Notes under the pieces: generated by a model
Databases searched by the model: none
Told to the model about the DNA's origin: nothing
The model's input: only the letters and a program-made list of their open reading frames with translations
From: Ettlia oleoabundans
Taxonomy: Eukaryota; Chlorophyta; Chlorophyceae; Chlamydomonadales
DNA length: 33,828 bases
Reading direction: 5' to 3'
NCBI GenBank assembly: GCA_019693395.1
Contig: JAAMXP010002346.1
Coordinates: 1 to 33,828, forward strand
Shown: one piece after another, positions 24,429 through 33,828 of the stretch
Numbering within the stretch: position 1 is the first letter of the stretch
Layout: every line of letters starts with the position of its first letter
Translations under genes and position numbers: made by a program

Positions 24429-25763
24429 ATGACCGAGGGCAGCGTAAAGCGGCAGGCTGGGTTGGAGGACGTTTGGTATCGCCAGGTGAGCTTGTTGAGC
24501 TAGGCCCGTCGCATTGGTGTATAACTAAGCTGGGCCACTTGCCGTGAGGGTAGTGCTCGGCGAGCACCGCCTTGCCCGCTATACGTCTTGCTCGACTTTA
24601 TGTCTCAATTGCCAAGGGCCCCGTCTTGACTGCAGTACCAGGATGAGAATGATTTGTCAATGGTGAGTGGACCACCACCCTCACGTTGTTTGCCAAAGCC
24701 CTGACAATGCCCAGCCCTGGTCCTTCTCCTGGTCACCTCTTCGACCATTGGCTGGCTGCTGTGGTGTGCTGTGGTGGTGTGCAGGTGATGGGCCTTATTG
24801 ACAACGAGCTTTCGGAGCCCTATAGCATCTTCACATACAGGCAAGGTCCACGGGTTAAAGCGCTGCCAGGCACTAGTCACACCCGTGCTGAAAATGCCGC
24901 TATGTGCCCAGCCTCCCCCTCCATCAACCCTGCCCTACACTTAAAGCCCCTGGCTCGTGCCATGCTTGGCCTTGCAGATATTTTCTACACAAATGGGCCC
25001 ACCTGTGCTTCCTGGTGTTCAAAGGAAATCGATGCTTTGGCACTGTGGTTGCCAAGATGGATGTTCACCGCGGCAGGGCGCTGCGCGGCTACATTGCGAT
25101 GCTGACGGTGCAGAAGGAGTTCCGATACCTTGGTGTGGGTGCGTGCACTGAGATTGGCAAGTGAAGTATGCAGTGAGGCGTGACTGCGATGGGGATGTGC
25201 AGATGCAGGAGCTCATGTTTGGGCATAGGAGCATGCCTGCCAGGGGGGTGGATGCTTGGGTGACAGGCTGCCCTAGGGTGATGGTGATGGCTGATTCTGT
25301 TTACCTTGCTCTGTGCGCGCCAGGCAGTCAAGCAGCGACCCAGAAATGTGATGCCATGCTCCCATATTGTGCAGGCAGCGAGCTGGTTCAGCGCACAATC
25401 GGTGCCATGGTTGCGGGTGGGTGCGAGGAGGTGGCACTGGAGGCGGAGGTGAGCAACAGCGGCGCACTGCGCCTGTACCAGAAACTGGGATTCATCCGCG
25501 AGAAGCGCCTGCACAAGTACTACCTCAGTGGCAGCGATGCCTATCGGCTCAAGCTGCAGTTGCCCAGCGGGATTGAGCGGCGGCGCCGCGAGCTGGAGGC
25601 TGCGCAGCAAATCCAGCAGCTGGGGCTGGAGCAGGACGCAGCGGGAAAAATGCAGCAGCAAGAGCGGCAGGAAGCACAGCACCAGCAGACTAATGATTTG
25701 CCAGTAACATCATCACTGCAGCAGCATCAGCATGGAGAGCACGATTGCCAAGCTGGCAGCTAA
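24429..25763 (+). CDS. NAA30: N-alpha-acetyltransferase 30, NatC catalytic subunit
   Basis: It transfers acetyl from acetyl-CoA to the initiator Met of proteins starting with Met plus a bulky hydrophobic residue, normally with NAA35 and NAA38 on the ribosome. Five exons join in phase: 24429-24485, 24636-24662, 24785-24840, 24978-25138 and 25375-25763, giving 229 residues. The GNAT fold is clear: IDNELSEPYSIFTYRYFLHK (the NAA30 substrate-site segment), CFGTVVAKMDVHRGRALRGY, IAMLTVQKEFRYLGVGSELV with the acetyl-CoA-binding R-x-x-G-x-G, EVALEAEVSNSGALRLYQKL and GFIREKRLHKYYLSGSDAYR. The YYL..DA end is diagnostic of NAA30 compared with NAA10/NAA50. A Gln-rich tail of about 60 residues follows. 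Intron 3 has a GC donor (TACAG|GCAAGG) that rebuilds the invariant TYRYF, and exon 2 is only 27 nt. The start MTEGSVKRQAGLEDVWY is the first ATG in phase. Confidence 0.95.
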
Positions 25764-25923
25764 CTTGTGATATACCATCTGCAAATGCACCTATCAAACC
25801 GTGGTGGCATGGGAGAGCGACAACAATCGGAATTGACTACATGCAGCCAAGTGGTTCCGGGACAATTTGATAGGGGAGCAGTACAACAGAGCAGAGCAAG
25901 AGAACCATAAAGCAGCAGGCATG
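25764..25923. other. convergent 3' flanks
   Basis: This is a short gap between the stops of NAA30 (+) and the small membrane protein (-). No clear TGTAA is seen on either strand. Confidence 0.5.
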
Positions 25924-26358
25924 CTACTGCTTGGAGAACGCCCACAACGCCCAGATGACGGAGGGTGCAAAGACGATGCAAATGCTTGCCACAATGCTAG
26001 GCTGAAAGGGCAGGTCAATGAACAGAGATCCCAACTTGATGGCACCACCGAGCGCGAAAGAGACTGCAGCGAGCCTCAGCAGGAATACAAAATCACTGTC
26101 CTGGATGGTGGGGTTGCCGCTGCTGCTTGCGTCGGGCGACAGTGGCTTGGGGTTGCCGCTGCTGTTCCCATGGCTCGCTGTTACTCGATGCCTGCATCTT
26201 CTCAAACCCACGGCGGCAGCGTTGTGCGCACGCCGTGGTGCTGTCAGCCAAGGTGAGCCTGCAAACAGCATAGAAACCCTGGCTCTCGACGTCAGCAGGC
26301 GGCTGTTCCCGGAGAATCGCGAGCTGATCTCGCTCAATTTTACTCGCCTGTTTTGCAT
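25924..26358 (-). CDS. small membrane protein, probably plastid-targeted
   Basis: This is a single-exon frame of 144 residues that I cannot assign to a named family. The first 60 or so residues are rich in Arg, Ser and Ala with almost no acids (MQNRRVKLSEISSRFSGNSR, then LLTSRARVSMLFAG), like an organelle transit peptide. After a polar linker (SSGNPTIQDSDF) come two hydrophobic segments of about 22 residues, LLRLAAVSFALGGAIKLGS and PSIVASICIVFAPSVIWALW, joined by FIDLPFQ. The layout resembles small two-helix plastid membrane proteins conserved in plants and cyanobacteria, but this is inference. Met 30 (MLFAGSP) is an alternative start, and an upstream intron cannot be ruled out. No GC-AG or other intron is needed. 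Confidence 0.6.
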   Translation of the reverse strand: MQNRRVKLSEISSRFSGNSRLLTSRARVSMLFAGSPWLTAPRRAHNAAAVGLRRCRHRVTASHGNSSGNPKPLSPDASSSGNPTIQDSDFVFLLRLAAVSFALGGAIKLGSLFIDLPFQPSIVASICIVFAPSVIWALWAFSKQ

Positions 26359-26701
26359 TGCTGTCTACTGGCGGTAGGCGAGGCCAAAGCGCAGGTCAAG
26401 GCCATGCTGCTAGCACTGGGATAGGACAAATGCCGAGAAGGACGACAATATAATCGACAAAACAATTGCATAGCTTACAGAGAGATTGCCCACAGGAAAG
26501 GAGTGCAGTTCCATTTATTGAGCCACGTCATCACCAGCCCACACTGGCGACCGTCTTCCGCTCATACTTGCAGAGACTGGTGGAGATATTAATACTATTT
26601 ACACACAGACACTTTCTCAGAGGAGCCTGAGAATAGTACATCAAAGATTGTCAGAAGCAGGTTGGAAGCAGATGTACCCAACGCAGTGTCGAGTGGGACC
26701 C
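26359..26701. other. spacer between two minus-strand genes
   Basis: It holds the 3' UTR of the RING gene and the promoter of the small membrane-protein gene. Minus-strand TGTAA elements occur at 26475-26479 and 26599-26603. No other feature is seen. Confidence 0.6.
26475..26479 (-). terminator. candidate poly(A) signal TGTAA for the RING gene
   Basis: Read on the minus strand this is TGTAA, about 225 nt after the stop. A nearer copy at 26599-26603, about 100 nt after the stop, is an equally good candidate. Confidence 0.45.
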
Positions 26702-28707
26702 TCATATCGCCTCGCGCTGGCAGATGGGACAGCTGTTCCGTTCCTGTGTCAGCCACCTGTCGATGCTGCATGGCACAATTGGAATGAGACAGATCACGGA
26801 TGGCAGATCACCTGTTAGTAAGCTGGCTTGCTGACAACTAGTGGACACAGTAAATCTTCACTGCGAAACGCAATCTTCACAGGCGGCAAGCAGCTCACCA
26901 TCGGCTATGGAAAGAGTGGCGGCAGGGCAGAATCATGAACTTGTCGCCAGGTCGCGCGTCCTCCAGGCAAATGGCGCACGTGCCCAACTCAACTTTCATG
27001 CAGCTGCCGCCGCTCCCACTGGTTCCTGCCGGTGCAGCAGCTGTGCCCCTGCCTGTCAATGGGATGCGCACAGTTTCCAGCTGGTTCACGCGGTCACGTG
27101 GCGCAACTTTCTTCTTGTTCCCGTTATCGAGGGCCAGAAGCTGCATCGGAAGGTGAATGCAAGGGGTTGCTGCGCTCACCAAGCAAGCACAGCCAGCATG
27201 GCAGCTCCGACCTCAAAGAGCGCGCCAACTGCTGGCCTTCAAAGCATCAGCAGCACCGAAAGCACCAGGACATAAAGTGCACTGTTGCGGTGCTCTATAT
27301 ACCTGCTCGTAATCGGCATCAGTGAAATCACGGCCGCTGCCGCACACAGGGGAGCGAGGGCGGGGCACAGCATAAGTGGTAAGTGAGGAGCACGGGGATA
27401 TTGAAAGACACGGCATCCAAAAGCTCCAGCATTGATAACCAAAAACAGCTCCAGCGCTCATAACCCAGAACAGCGACATCAGGGGCAGCACCGGCCAGTA
27501 GCGCCAGCAGGCAAGCCTCGGTCCCCCACCTGCCCATCGCTGGCTCACCTGCCCATCGCTGGCTCACCTGAACAACAACTCGGCTGGCAATCCGCGAGAC
27601 AAACCCCCCATCATTTGCTGCAGCGCGTCAAGGCCGCCGCCCCGGCTGGCACCTTGGGGATGGAGGAAAGGGGGAGGCAAAAGGTGGCCCACCAAGTTGC
27701 TTGCAAACTCCTCGCCTGCTGCAGGTCCCCGTCGGCTGCGAGCCAAGCGTGGCCCCCTACTTGGCACACGCGGCGAAACCACACCTCCTGGAGGTGCTCC
27801 TGCTGCTGCAGCTACGGCAGCCGTTGCCGCAGCATGCCTGCTGGTGCGCTGGCCGCTGCCGCCAAACCAGCCACCAAAAAAGCCACGTCCGACCCGGCTG
27901 CCCCACCCAGCAGCTGCGTCTTCCGCCTCAGCTGCTGCCTCGGCCGCTTCCAGCTCCCTGAAGCGGCGCTGCAGCTGGGCGTCAGCCTCTAGGCGTGACT
28001 CATCTTCCACAGCAGCAGCAACACGCCGATCCTCCTCCTCCTGCGGCTCACAGAAAAGGCAACACAAGCGGTGGTGAGCTTGGCATGCCTGGCCTTGCTT
28101 GTTACTGCAGCATCAGACTTTCAACATTGATTTTTAGGCCCGGATACTGTCGCACAGCATTGCAGTTTACTGTACAAGTGTTGTGGAGCGCTTGTCAGCC
28201 AGTCGTGTCCCATGGGCTGGCATGCCCACCTGCAGTCGCTTTGCGACGAGCCAGTCTTCCTGCGGCGAGCACTGGCGTGAGCTCAATGGAGAGGCAACTG
28301 TGGACCTTCCTGATTGCCGCGGATGGCGTTTGCGCACGCGTGGGCTATCCAGCGAGCCGCTACAGCTGGGCCATGCAGCTGCGAGTGCCGCCGCACCGGC
28401 CGTATGCTGGGTTGCACTGGCTGGTGCCTGTGTAGCTGGGGCACCGGTGCCTTGATTGAGGACCGAAACGGGTGCTGAACGCCGCAAGTCTGCAAAGGGC
28501 AAGGCAAGGTAGAGTTGCTTCTGGTGCCACGAAGAAATTCCGGGTGCGCTGCTCGCTGCTGCTACACCGTCGGTTGGTATCACCTGAAATGCTATCATCA
28601 GTAAGGTCCACGTACTGTGTGCGCGAGGTAGCGAACGGACCCAGACGGCGTCTCTTGGTGGCGGGCGGCTCGCTGCGGGGGCTGCACAGATCTACTTCTT
28701 CGTTCAT
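26702..28707 (-). CDS. RING-H2 E3 ubiquitin ligase with a SUMO-interaction-like motif
   Basis: Six exons join in phase: 28584-28707, 28230-28489, 27568-28040, 27303-27336, 26899-27140 and 26702-26765, giving 398 residues. The C-terminal 47 residues form a complete RING-H2: CAIC, CRHSFHSRC, IDRW and CPIC supply all eight zinc ligands in C3H2C3 order. Near the N-terminus a nuclear-localisation-like TKRRRL is followed by YVDLTDDS, a good match to the hydrophobic-core-plus-acid SUMO-interaction motif. The middle is low complexity: an acidic coiled stretch (EEEDRRVAAAVEDESRLEAD), then Gly/Ala/Arg-rich sequence. A conserved-looking GRDFTDADYEQLLALDNGN, which I recall from several RING proteins, spans a 34-nt exon. 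Together these suggest a nuclear ligase, possibly SUMO-targeted. The RING is certain; the SUMO link is inference from one motif. Three tandem donors lie after exon 3. Confidence 0.86.
27529..27570 (-). repeat. 19-bp tandem duplication carrying the 5' splice site
   Basis: The 19-bp unit beginning CCTGCCCATCGCTGGCTCA occurs twice head to tail, followed by CCTG. On the minus strand this gives CAG|GTGAGC, then CAG|GTGAGC 19 nt on, then CAG|GTGGGG another 19 nt on. The first keeps the reading frame; the second shifts it. Confidence 0.9.
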
Positions 28708-29259
28708 GTTGCGCGTTGTTGTGTTTTCAGGATGGCAGAAGAGTGCAACAGTCACCGAAGGCCCCCAACTAGCTGCACAGAGCCAACTGCGCTATGCACC
28801 GCCACAGCGTACCGCCTTCCACGCAGGCAGGGGTGAAGTAACTCACCCTACTTGCCTAGCGATGGTGCTTAAGCAGGAACTCCTCAAAAATGCAACTCAT
28901 GCCCTTACAACACTCAGCAACGCAACTCAAGTCAGTGCACGTCCCAGGGGGAGCGGCGGAGGTAAGACCACCAAGGTGCCCCTATCGCGACCACATAACG
29001 ATGCCATAACAGTCGAGGGAACGCAAACAGAAGCATGCACCTAGGTATATAATAGCAAAGCAAAGAGTGAGTACTCCACAGTCAATAACATTGATGCAAT
29101 CAACATGGCAACACAACCACACAACCTATCACACTGGGGCCAGGGCATCAGGCAATCTAACACCACTGACATTCAGCACAAGCACATCAAGGCAGTCGAC
29201 AGCGTGACATAGACTGGCAGGAAAAACAACTTGAGCAGAGAAACAACTTGCCGCGAAGA
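28708..29259. other. spacer between RING and DCAF8 genes
   Basis: This is 552 bp holding the RING-gene promoter and the DCAF8 3' UTR. An open frame on the plus strand (28472-29044) crosses the RING gene's first exon and has no motif or codon bias, so it is not called. Confidence 0.5.
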
Positions 29260-29643
29260 TCAGCAGATAGTGCAATCATTGTCATGCCTTGTCCTGCGCC
29301 CGCCATCCTCGTCGCTATCCTCCTGCTCCTCATCGTCCTCATCCTCATCACTGTCACTGACCTGCATCACTTCCAGCTGCCTGGCCCTCAAAAGCATTTG
29401 CAGCATCTCGGGACTGATAAACATTCGCCTCTCCTCGCCCTGCGCTGCCTGGTTTGCAGCCATGCGCCGTTCAGCTGCCCTGCCCAGTTCCTGCGCAACA
29501 CCAGACACAACCACACCCGTTCAAACTGGCGGGTTGTAGCGCCACAGGCAGCCAAATCCATGCCTGCGCCTTTCTTAAGACTGCTGAATCCGTCCCGCCA
29601 AAGTTCCGACATCAACCACTCACATTCCAGCCCTGCTTATCGG

Positions 29644-29707
<64 letters not shown>

Positions 29708-32700
29708 CTGCTTGAGTGGCGAGCCCCCCGTCTGCGGCTCACCCGCGGCTCCTCAGCGATGGGTGCCCACAGCTTGATGCTGTCCTCTATGCCACTTGTG
29801 GCTACGGTCAGCAGGTGGTGCGGGTGTGGCTCCAGGCAGTTGACTGTGTCGGCATCACCCTGCAGCAAATGGGTGGGGTGCATCAAGGAGCGGCAGGCAG
29901 GGCTGCTGTAAGCAGGCAGCCAGAGGAGCTCCAGGTCACAGTCACTGCACGGCATAAGACTGGGTGCCCCCATGGATGGAGGAGCTGGGGATCAGGCGGC
30001 CACAAACATGCCTGCATGCAAGCTTCGCAGGCATGCAGGGCAGGAGCTGAGTGCACTGGCCTTGAGGCTGGCCTGCACAGCTGCCGTATGCGTGTCCCAC
30101 ACATAGATGTGCCCGCAGTCGGAGCCGCTCATCACGAATTCGTCGTCCTGGCCTAGGAAGCTCACACCCTGCCATAGGAACCAATGGGTTAGGCAAGCAA
30201 AGGCAGGGGTCGAGGGCAGGAGCTGCTCATGTCGGCGTTTGAAGACAGCTTCAGTACAGGTATGGATGAGCGCCTGCTGTGTGTAGATTTGGAATTACAG
30301 ATGAGCCCTTACCAACACCACCCATCCCCCACCTTGACAGTGCGGAAGTTGCGATGCCCCTTGAATGTCTGCACAGCAGGACAAAGAAACACATCAGCCA
30401 AGCTTGTAGTGCCTGGGGCGTGGTACCGCTACACCGCAGCACACCTGCAGCACGCCATCTCTGGGCTGTGCTTCCTCCCAATCCCTACTGCCAGCGCCTC
30501 CTGGCCGCCTTTTCCCAAAGGCTTGGTCATAATCGTCCACGATCGCCCCCTGCACACAGTTTGACAGTGCATCGTCACAGTCACAACCACAGTCAGAGTC
30601 ACGCACCTTGGCATTTGTGAGGGGTGCAGGTGGAGGCACAAGCTATTCATGACAACCACGGCATGAATGGGGGCAATGCAGGTAACAGGCTGCCACATAT
30701 GCTGCCACGTTACGTGCTAACTCTTGCATGCCTGCATGCAAGTAACCGCTGGGATGAACGTGCCTGGCGCAGCTCTTCCACTTCCTCGGATTCCTCCTGG
30801 CTCCCTTCCCTACTACCCTCCTGCAAGCTTTCCTCCTCATCCTCCTGCTCCCCGCTTTCTTGCCCACTGTCCTGCACGCCCTCCACATCCAACCGCCCTA
30901 GCCCCAACTCCCGCTCGATGCTGCTGCCGCCAACCAGCCCTGCAACACTTACAAGGCCGAACGATTCATGGAAAGCAGTGAGGGCAGACGGTCAAGGCGG
31001 TGGGGTGCATGTGCTGTCAGCTCCAGCCGAAGATGTGTCGGCAAGCTGCATGCATACCCACACGGGCACAGCACCTCTTGCAGAGCAGCTGGCGCTGATG
31101 CGCACCCGGCTCTGTGTTGCTCCAAGCGCTTGCGCCACCTGCACCCTGCTGCTGCCTGCCACCCGCACTCTCACTCTGTGGCACCTGCTGCGCGTCCTGT
31201 TCAGGGTCAGGTGGGCTGGCTGCACCCTGCACTCCCCGCTGTTCCTGCTGCTGCCTGATTCCCCTGGTGCCGCTGCGTCCGGGGGGAAGTGCTAGCCTGT
31301 CCAGCCAGGCAGCATCAGGAGCAGGAGCAGGCTGCCTGCCGCCATCAGCACCGCCAATGCTGCCTTCAAGAGCTGCATCAGCCCGTCTGCGTGGGCTTGC
31401 CCCTCCTTCGCCTGACCACTCATCGTCCAACAAGCCTCGCCTGATGCTCGCGTGTGCAGCCATAGCGGCAGCGGAGGCAGCACGAGCTGAAACCCGCTCG
31501 TTCTGCGCCCGCGCCAGCGATGCAGCTGCAGCAGCTCGCCGGTGATGGCTGCCAGACCTGCCGCCTGTCGCTGCATGTTCCTGCAGCACACCCTCCAACT
31601 CGCTATCGCTGTCGGCAGCAGAAGCCTCGCCACCAGTGCTCCTTCCCCGCTTGTTGCCCTGCCTGCTGCTGCCACCTGCAGTGAGGCTGGCATCCTGCAG
31701 TGCAGGCGCTGCTACGTCGCTGCCGCTGCCCCTGCCCCTACCCCTGCCCCTGGCACATGCAGCACAAGTCCTGATGCCCCCCACTTCGCCTCGCTGTTGC
31801 TGCTGCTCCGAGGCAAAGAGGTAAATGTTTTCATCGTTGTAAGTTGCCAGTACCTGGCCTCTCTGGCCAAAGACAGCGCAGGTGATGGTGACAAGTGAGC
31901 CGCGCTTGCGCAGGTGCCAGGGCGCCAGGCGGGACAGCGGCTCCGTCACCGGACTGTTGGAAGGAGGCACCCTTCGCAGATCATACACCCTGTGACAGGC
32001 ACAGGCGGGACAGCGCCATGTCTGGTTGTACACAGGGAACAACACAGACGGGACCCAGCGCAGCAGCCCATCCATTGTGGCGCAAGCACGCTGCAGATGG
32101 GGCACAACTTGCCATTCCACATCACCACCCACCGTACAAACGGGTCTCCTCCTGCCACGCAGAACTGTGTGTTGTCGGGGTGGCAGTGAATGCTATTGAG
32201 CTCCAGCCTGCCCCGCTGAGTACGGCAGGCCAGCAGGCGGCGGTTGGACGTGGCGGGCTGCCTCAGGTCAAAGTGCCGCACCTCACCGTCTGCAGGCACA
32301 GGCGGCAGCAAGGGCCAACAGGGTGGCAGCTGAGGCACTTGACAGGCGAGAGACGACCCACCCCAACAACCTCGCTCAAAGCATGAGGCCGGCGGGGAGC
32401 TGCTGAGACACGGCTGCTGGCACGGAGCACGAGGGTGGGTCAGAGGGCGCCACAACGTCTGCGCTGCCAAGTAGATGGGCTCGCTTACCCTCGCCTGCAT
32501 GGGATCAACATCGGTGTTAACAAAGCAACTAAGAAAAGTCCAGACACGACTGACAAGTTCAACAAGTGGACCGCAGGCTGCAGATGCAGCTGCCCCCAGA
32601 AATGAACACATAGCGCATTCCATGAGCTATCCAAGGGAGCAACAACGGGGGCCCCTACCAGGCCAACCAGAGCCAGAGGCAGGCCCCCTCTGCTCTTCTG

Positions 32701-33761
32701 GCTCGTCTCACCGCAGGACAGGAAGCAGTGTGGGCTGCCTGGCTCCAGGGACAGCTTGTGAGCGCGTCCCCGGTGGCATGCCAGGCGTCGAGTCTCCACT
32801 GCTGCACCACCCGCCCCCTGGGGCACATGTGCCACCCGCACCAGGCCGTCTGCCGCGCAGGTCACCACCGTGGAGTTGGCTGAATGGGGCATGACGTGTG
32901 CCTGCAGTGAACAGATGATTTGGTGAGTGACATCCAGGTGTGCACACTGGAGAGTTGCAGCTTGTGGAGAGGCCCTTGCAACCCGTGCAGGCCCAACCAA
33001 GCGTGGTGCAATGTCAGGAATGGGTGGCTACCACTGCTGTTCATAAGTAGCAATGAACTTAGCCAGGAAAATTGATAGCCACCATGCAAGATACGACAAC
33101 CACAGCAACTTGCCTGGAACACATTGTTGTGATGGCCTGCATGGCTTGCAAGTCAGGGGCAGCATGAGACGGAGATGGAGAAAGCGTGGCAGGTGTTTCA
33201 ATGCTGAGCAGTATGGCAGCTGCAGACGCAAACTGCATGTATAGCCTGCTCTGAAACAAGATGTCTGTGCGGCTGACAGTTGATGACATGCAGGGCACGT
33301 ACCGGAGTGGAAAGCCAGGATTCGTGTGCCCAGCTGCCAGTCCCAGAAGAAGACCTGCCAGCAAATGTCGATGGGCGGCAGACCAGTCAGGCAGGTGATG
33401 ACATGCACCATTGACAGGTTTGGGAGAAGTAAAATTTGTCGGAAAGAACACGACATAGACTGGGAGTATGGCAAGGGTTGAGTATGGCTTGGGGAGGGTA
33501 AGGGACAGAGGAAGAGCGCTCCCAGCGAGGTACAAAGCACCTGCATGTCATCGCTGCCTGACACCAGCAGCTGCCCATCGGGCGAAAAGTGGACGGTATT
33601 GACACAGCCTGCAGCAGGAGCACAAACACAACCTTATATTGCCTTTCAACACCCACTGGAAGCTGACCAACCACCCCTCTGGCATGCCTACGCATCCCCA
33701 CCGTCATGCCCCTCCAACTTTCTCTCCAGCTGCAGTCGCCTGACTAAGGTTTTGGACCATC
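29260..33761 (-). CDS. DCAF8: DCAF8-like WD40 protein (CUL4-DDB1 substrate receptor), 5' end missing
   Basis: Thirteen exons join in phase: 33702-33761, 33541-33608, 33303-33354, 33114-33136, 32712-32901, 32133-32289, 31058-31989, 30764-30939, 30445-30549, 30333-30368, 30061-30168, 29743-29859 and 29260-29490, giving 750 residues so far. The order matches human DCAF8: RRLQLERKLEGHDG, CVNTVHFSPDGQLLVSGSDD, VFFWDWQ, HHNNVFQAHVMPHS, HKLSLEPGSPHCFLSCDGEV with the DDB1-contact HFDLRQ, HPDNTQFCVAGGDPFVRVYD, LATYNDENIYLF, FKGHRNFRTVKGVSFLGQ, VMSGSDCGHIYVWD, VNCLEPHPHHLLTVATSGIE and LWAP. Between the ENIYLF and FKGHRN strands lies a low-complexity insert of about 360 residues, Ala/Gly/Arg-rich and then acidic, that animal proteins lack. 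After the propeller come FISPEMLQMLL, an acidic tail and the C-terminus CTIC. Three introns have GC donors (33113, 30763 and 30060); the donor at 31057 is the least certain. The upstream exons lie beyond the right edge. Confidence 0.93.
29642..29707. repeat. (GGCA)n microsatellite
   Basis: About 16 perfect tetranucleotide units lie in the last intron of the DCAF8-like gene (CCTG units on the coding strand). Confidence 0.95.
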
Positions 33762-33819
33762 CTGCAAAGGCATCACAGGTGTGGTAGGCCGGCGGATGTT
33801 GACAGCAGCACAGGCTTGC

Positions 33820-33828
33820 GGGGGGGGG
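33820..33828. other. poly-G at the window end
   Basis: The sequence ends in a run of G residues. Such homopolymers also flank the N gap at 16.5 kb, so this is probably where assembly stopped. Confidence 0.7.

Noticed and set aside
28472..29044. 190-codon plus-strand frame
   Set aside because: It overlaps the first exon and promoter of the RING gene, and has no motif or plausible promoter.
29642..29707. CRISPR-like or coding repeat
   Set aside because: It is a simple GGCA microsatellite inside an intron, without spacers.

Overview
The window is nuclear DNA of a green plant-lineage eukaryote, most likely a chlorophyte alga of the Trebouxiophyceae type. The reasons are GC-rich, intron-dense genes, plant-type housekeeping proteins, a GrpE with a plastid-like transit peptide, and TGTAA elements (the usual green-algal poly(A) signal) downstream of several stops. 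There is no bacterial operon structure, CRISPR array, rRNA or recognisable tRNA. The intergenic stretches are short and the sequence holds a 7-N gap and poly-G runs, so this is a draft contig.

Layout, left to right. 1-1206 (+) is the 3' part of beta-ureidopropionase (pyrimidine and beta-alanine metabolism). 1745-3510 (+) is a complete queuosine nucleotide N-glycosylase (QNG1/DUF2419, queuine salvage for tRNA). 3807-4581 (-) is a small Gly-rich protein, and 4758-5549 (+) a small protein I do not recognise. 5742-6744 (-) is a glutamine-rich protein. 7707-14187 (-) is a protein of about 1250 residues with five tandem Tudor-like domains, probably a chromatin reader. 14188-15356 is a long spacer with a block of unusual composition. 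15357-18448 (+) is UDP-N-acetylglucosamine pyrophosphorylase. 19096-21045 (-) is plastid-type GrpE. 21185-23900 (+) is a poorly resolved Gln-rich locus. 24429-25763 (+) is NAA30, the NatC catalytic subunit. 25924-26358 (-) is a small, probably plastid, membrane protein. 26702-28707 (-) is a RING-H2 protein with an N-terminal SUMO-interaction-like motif. 29260 to the right edge (-) is a DCAF8-type WD40 protein (CUL4-DDB1 substrate receptor), with its 5' end outside the window.

I rebuilt exon-intron models by hand by matching reading phase across each splice. About 56 introns are modelled and at least seven begin with GC instead of GT, a high share. Very short exons (6, 23, 27, 34 and 36 nt) are also frequent. 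The genes do not form one pathway. The last two right-hand genes are both putative ubiquitin-ligase components on the same strand. The features most worth following are the five-Tudor protein, the SIM-RING protein, the GC-AG introns, and the unexplained spacer at about 14.3-15.1 kb.
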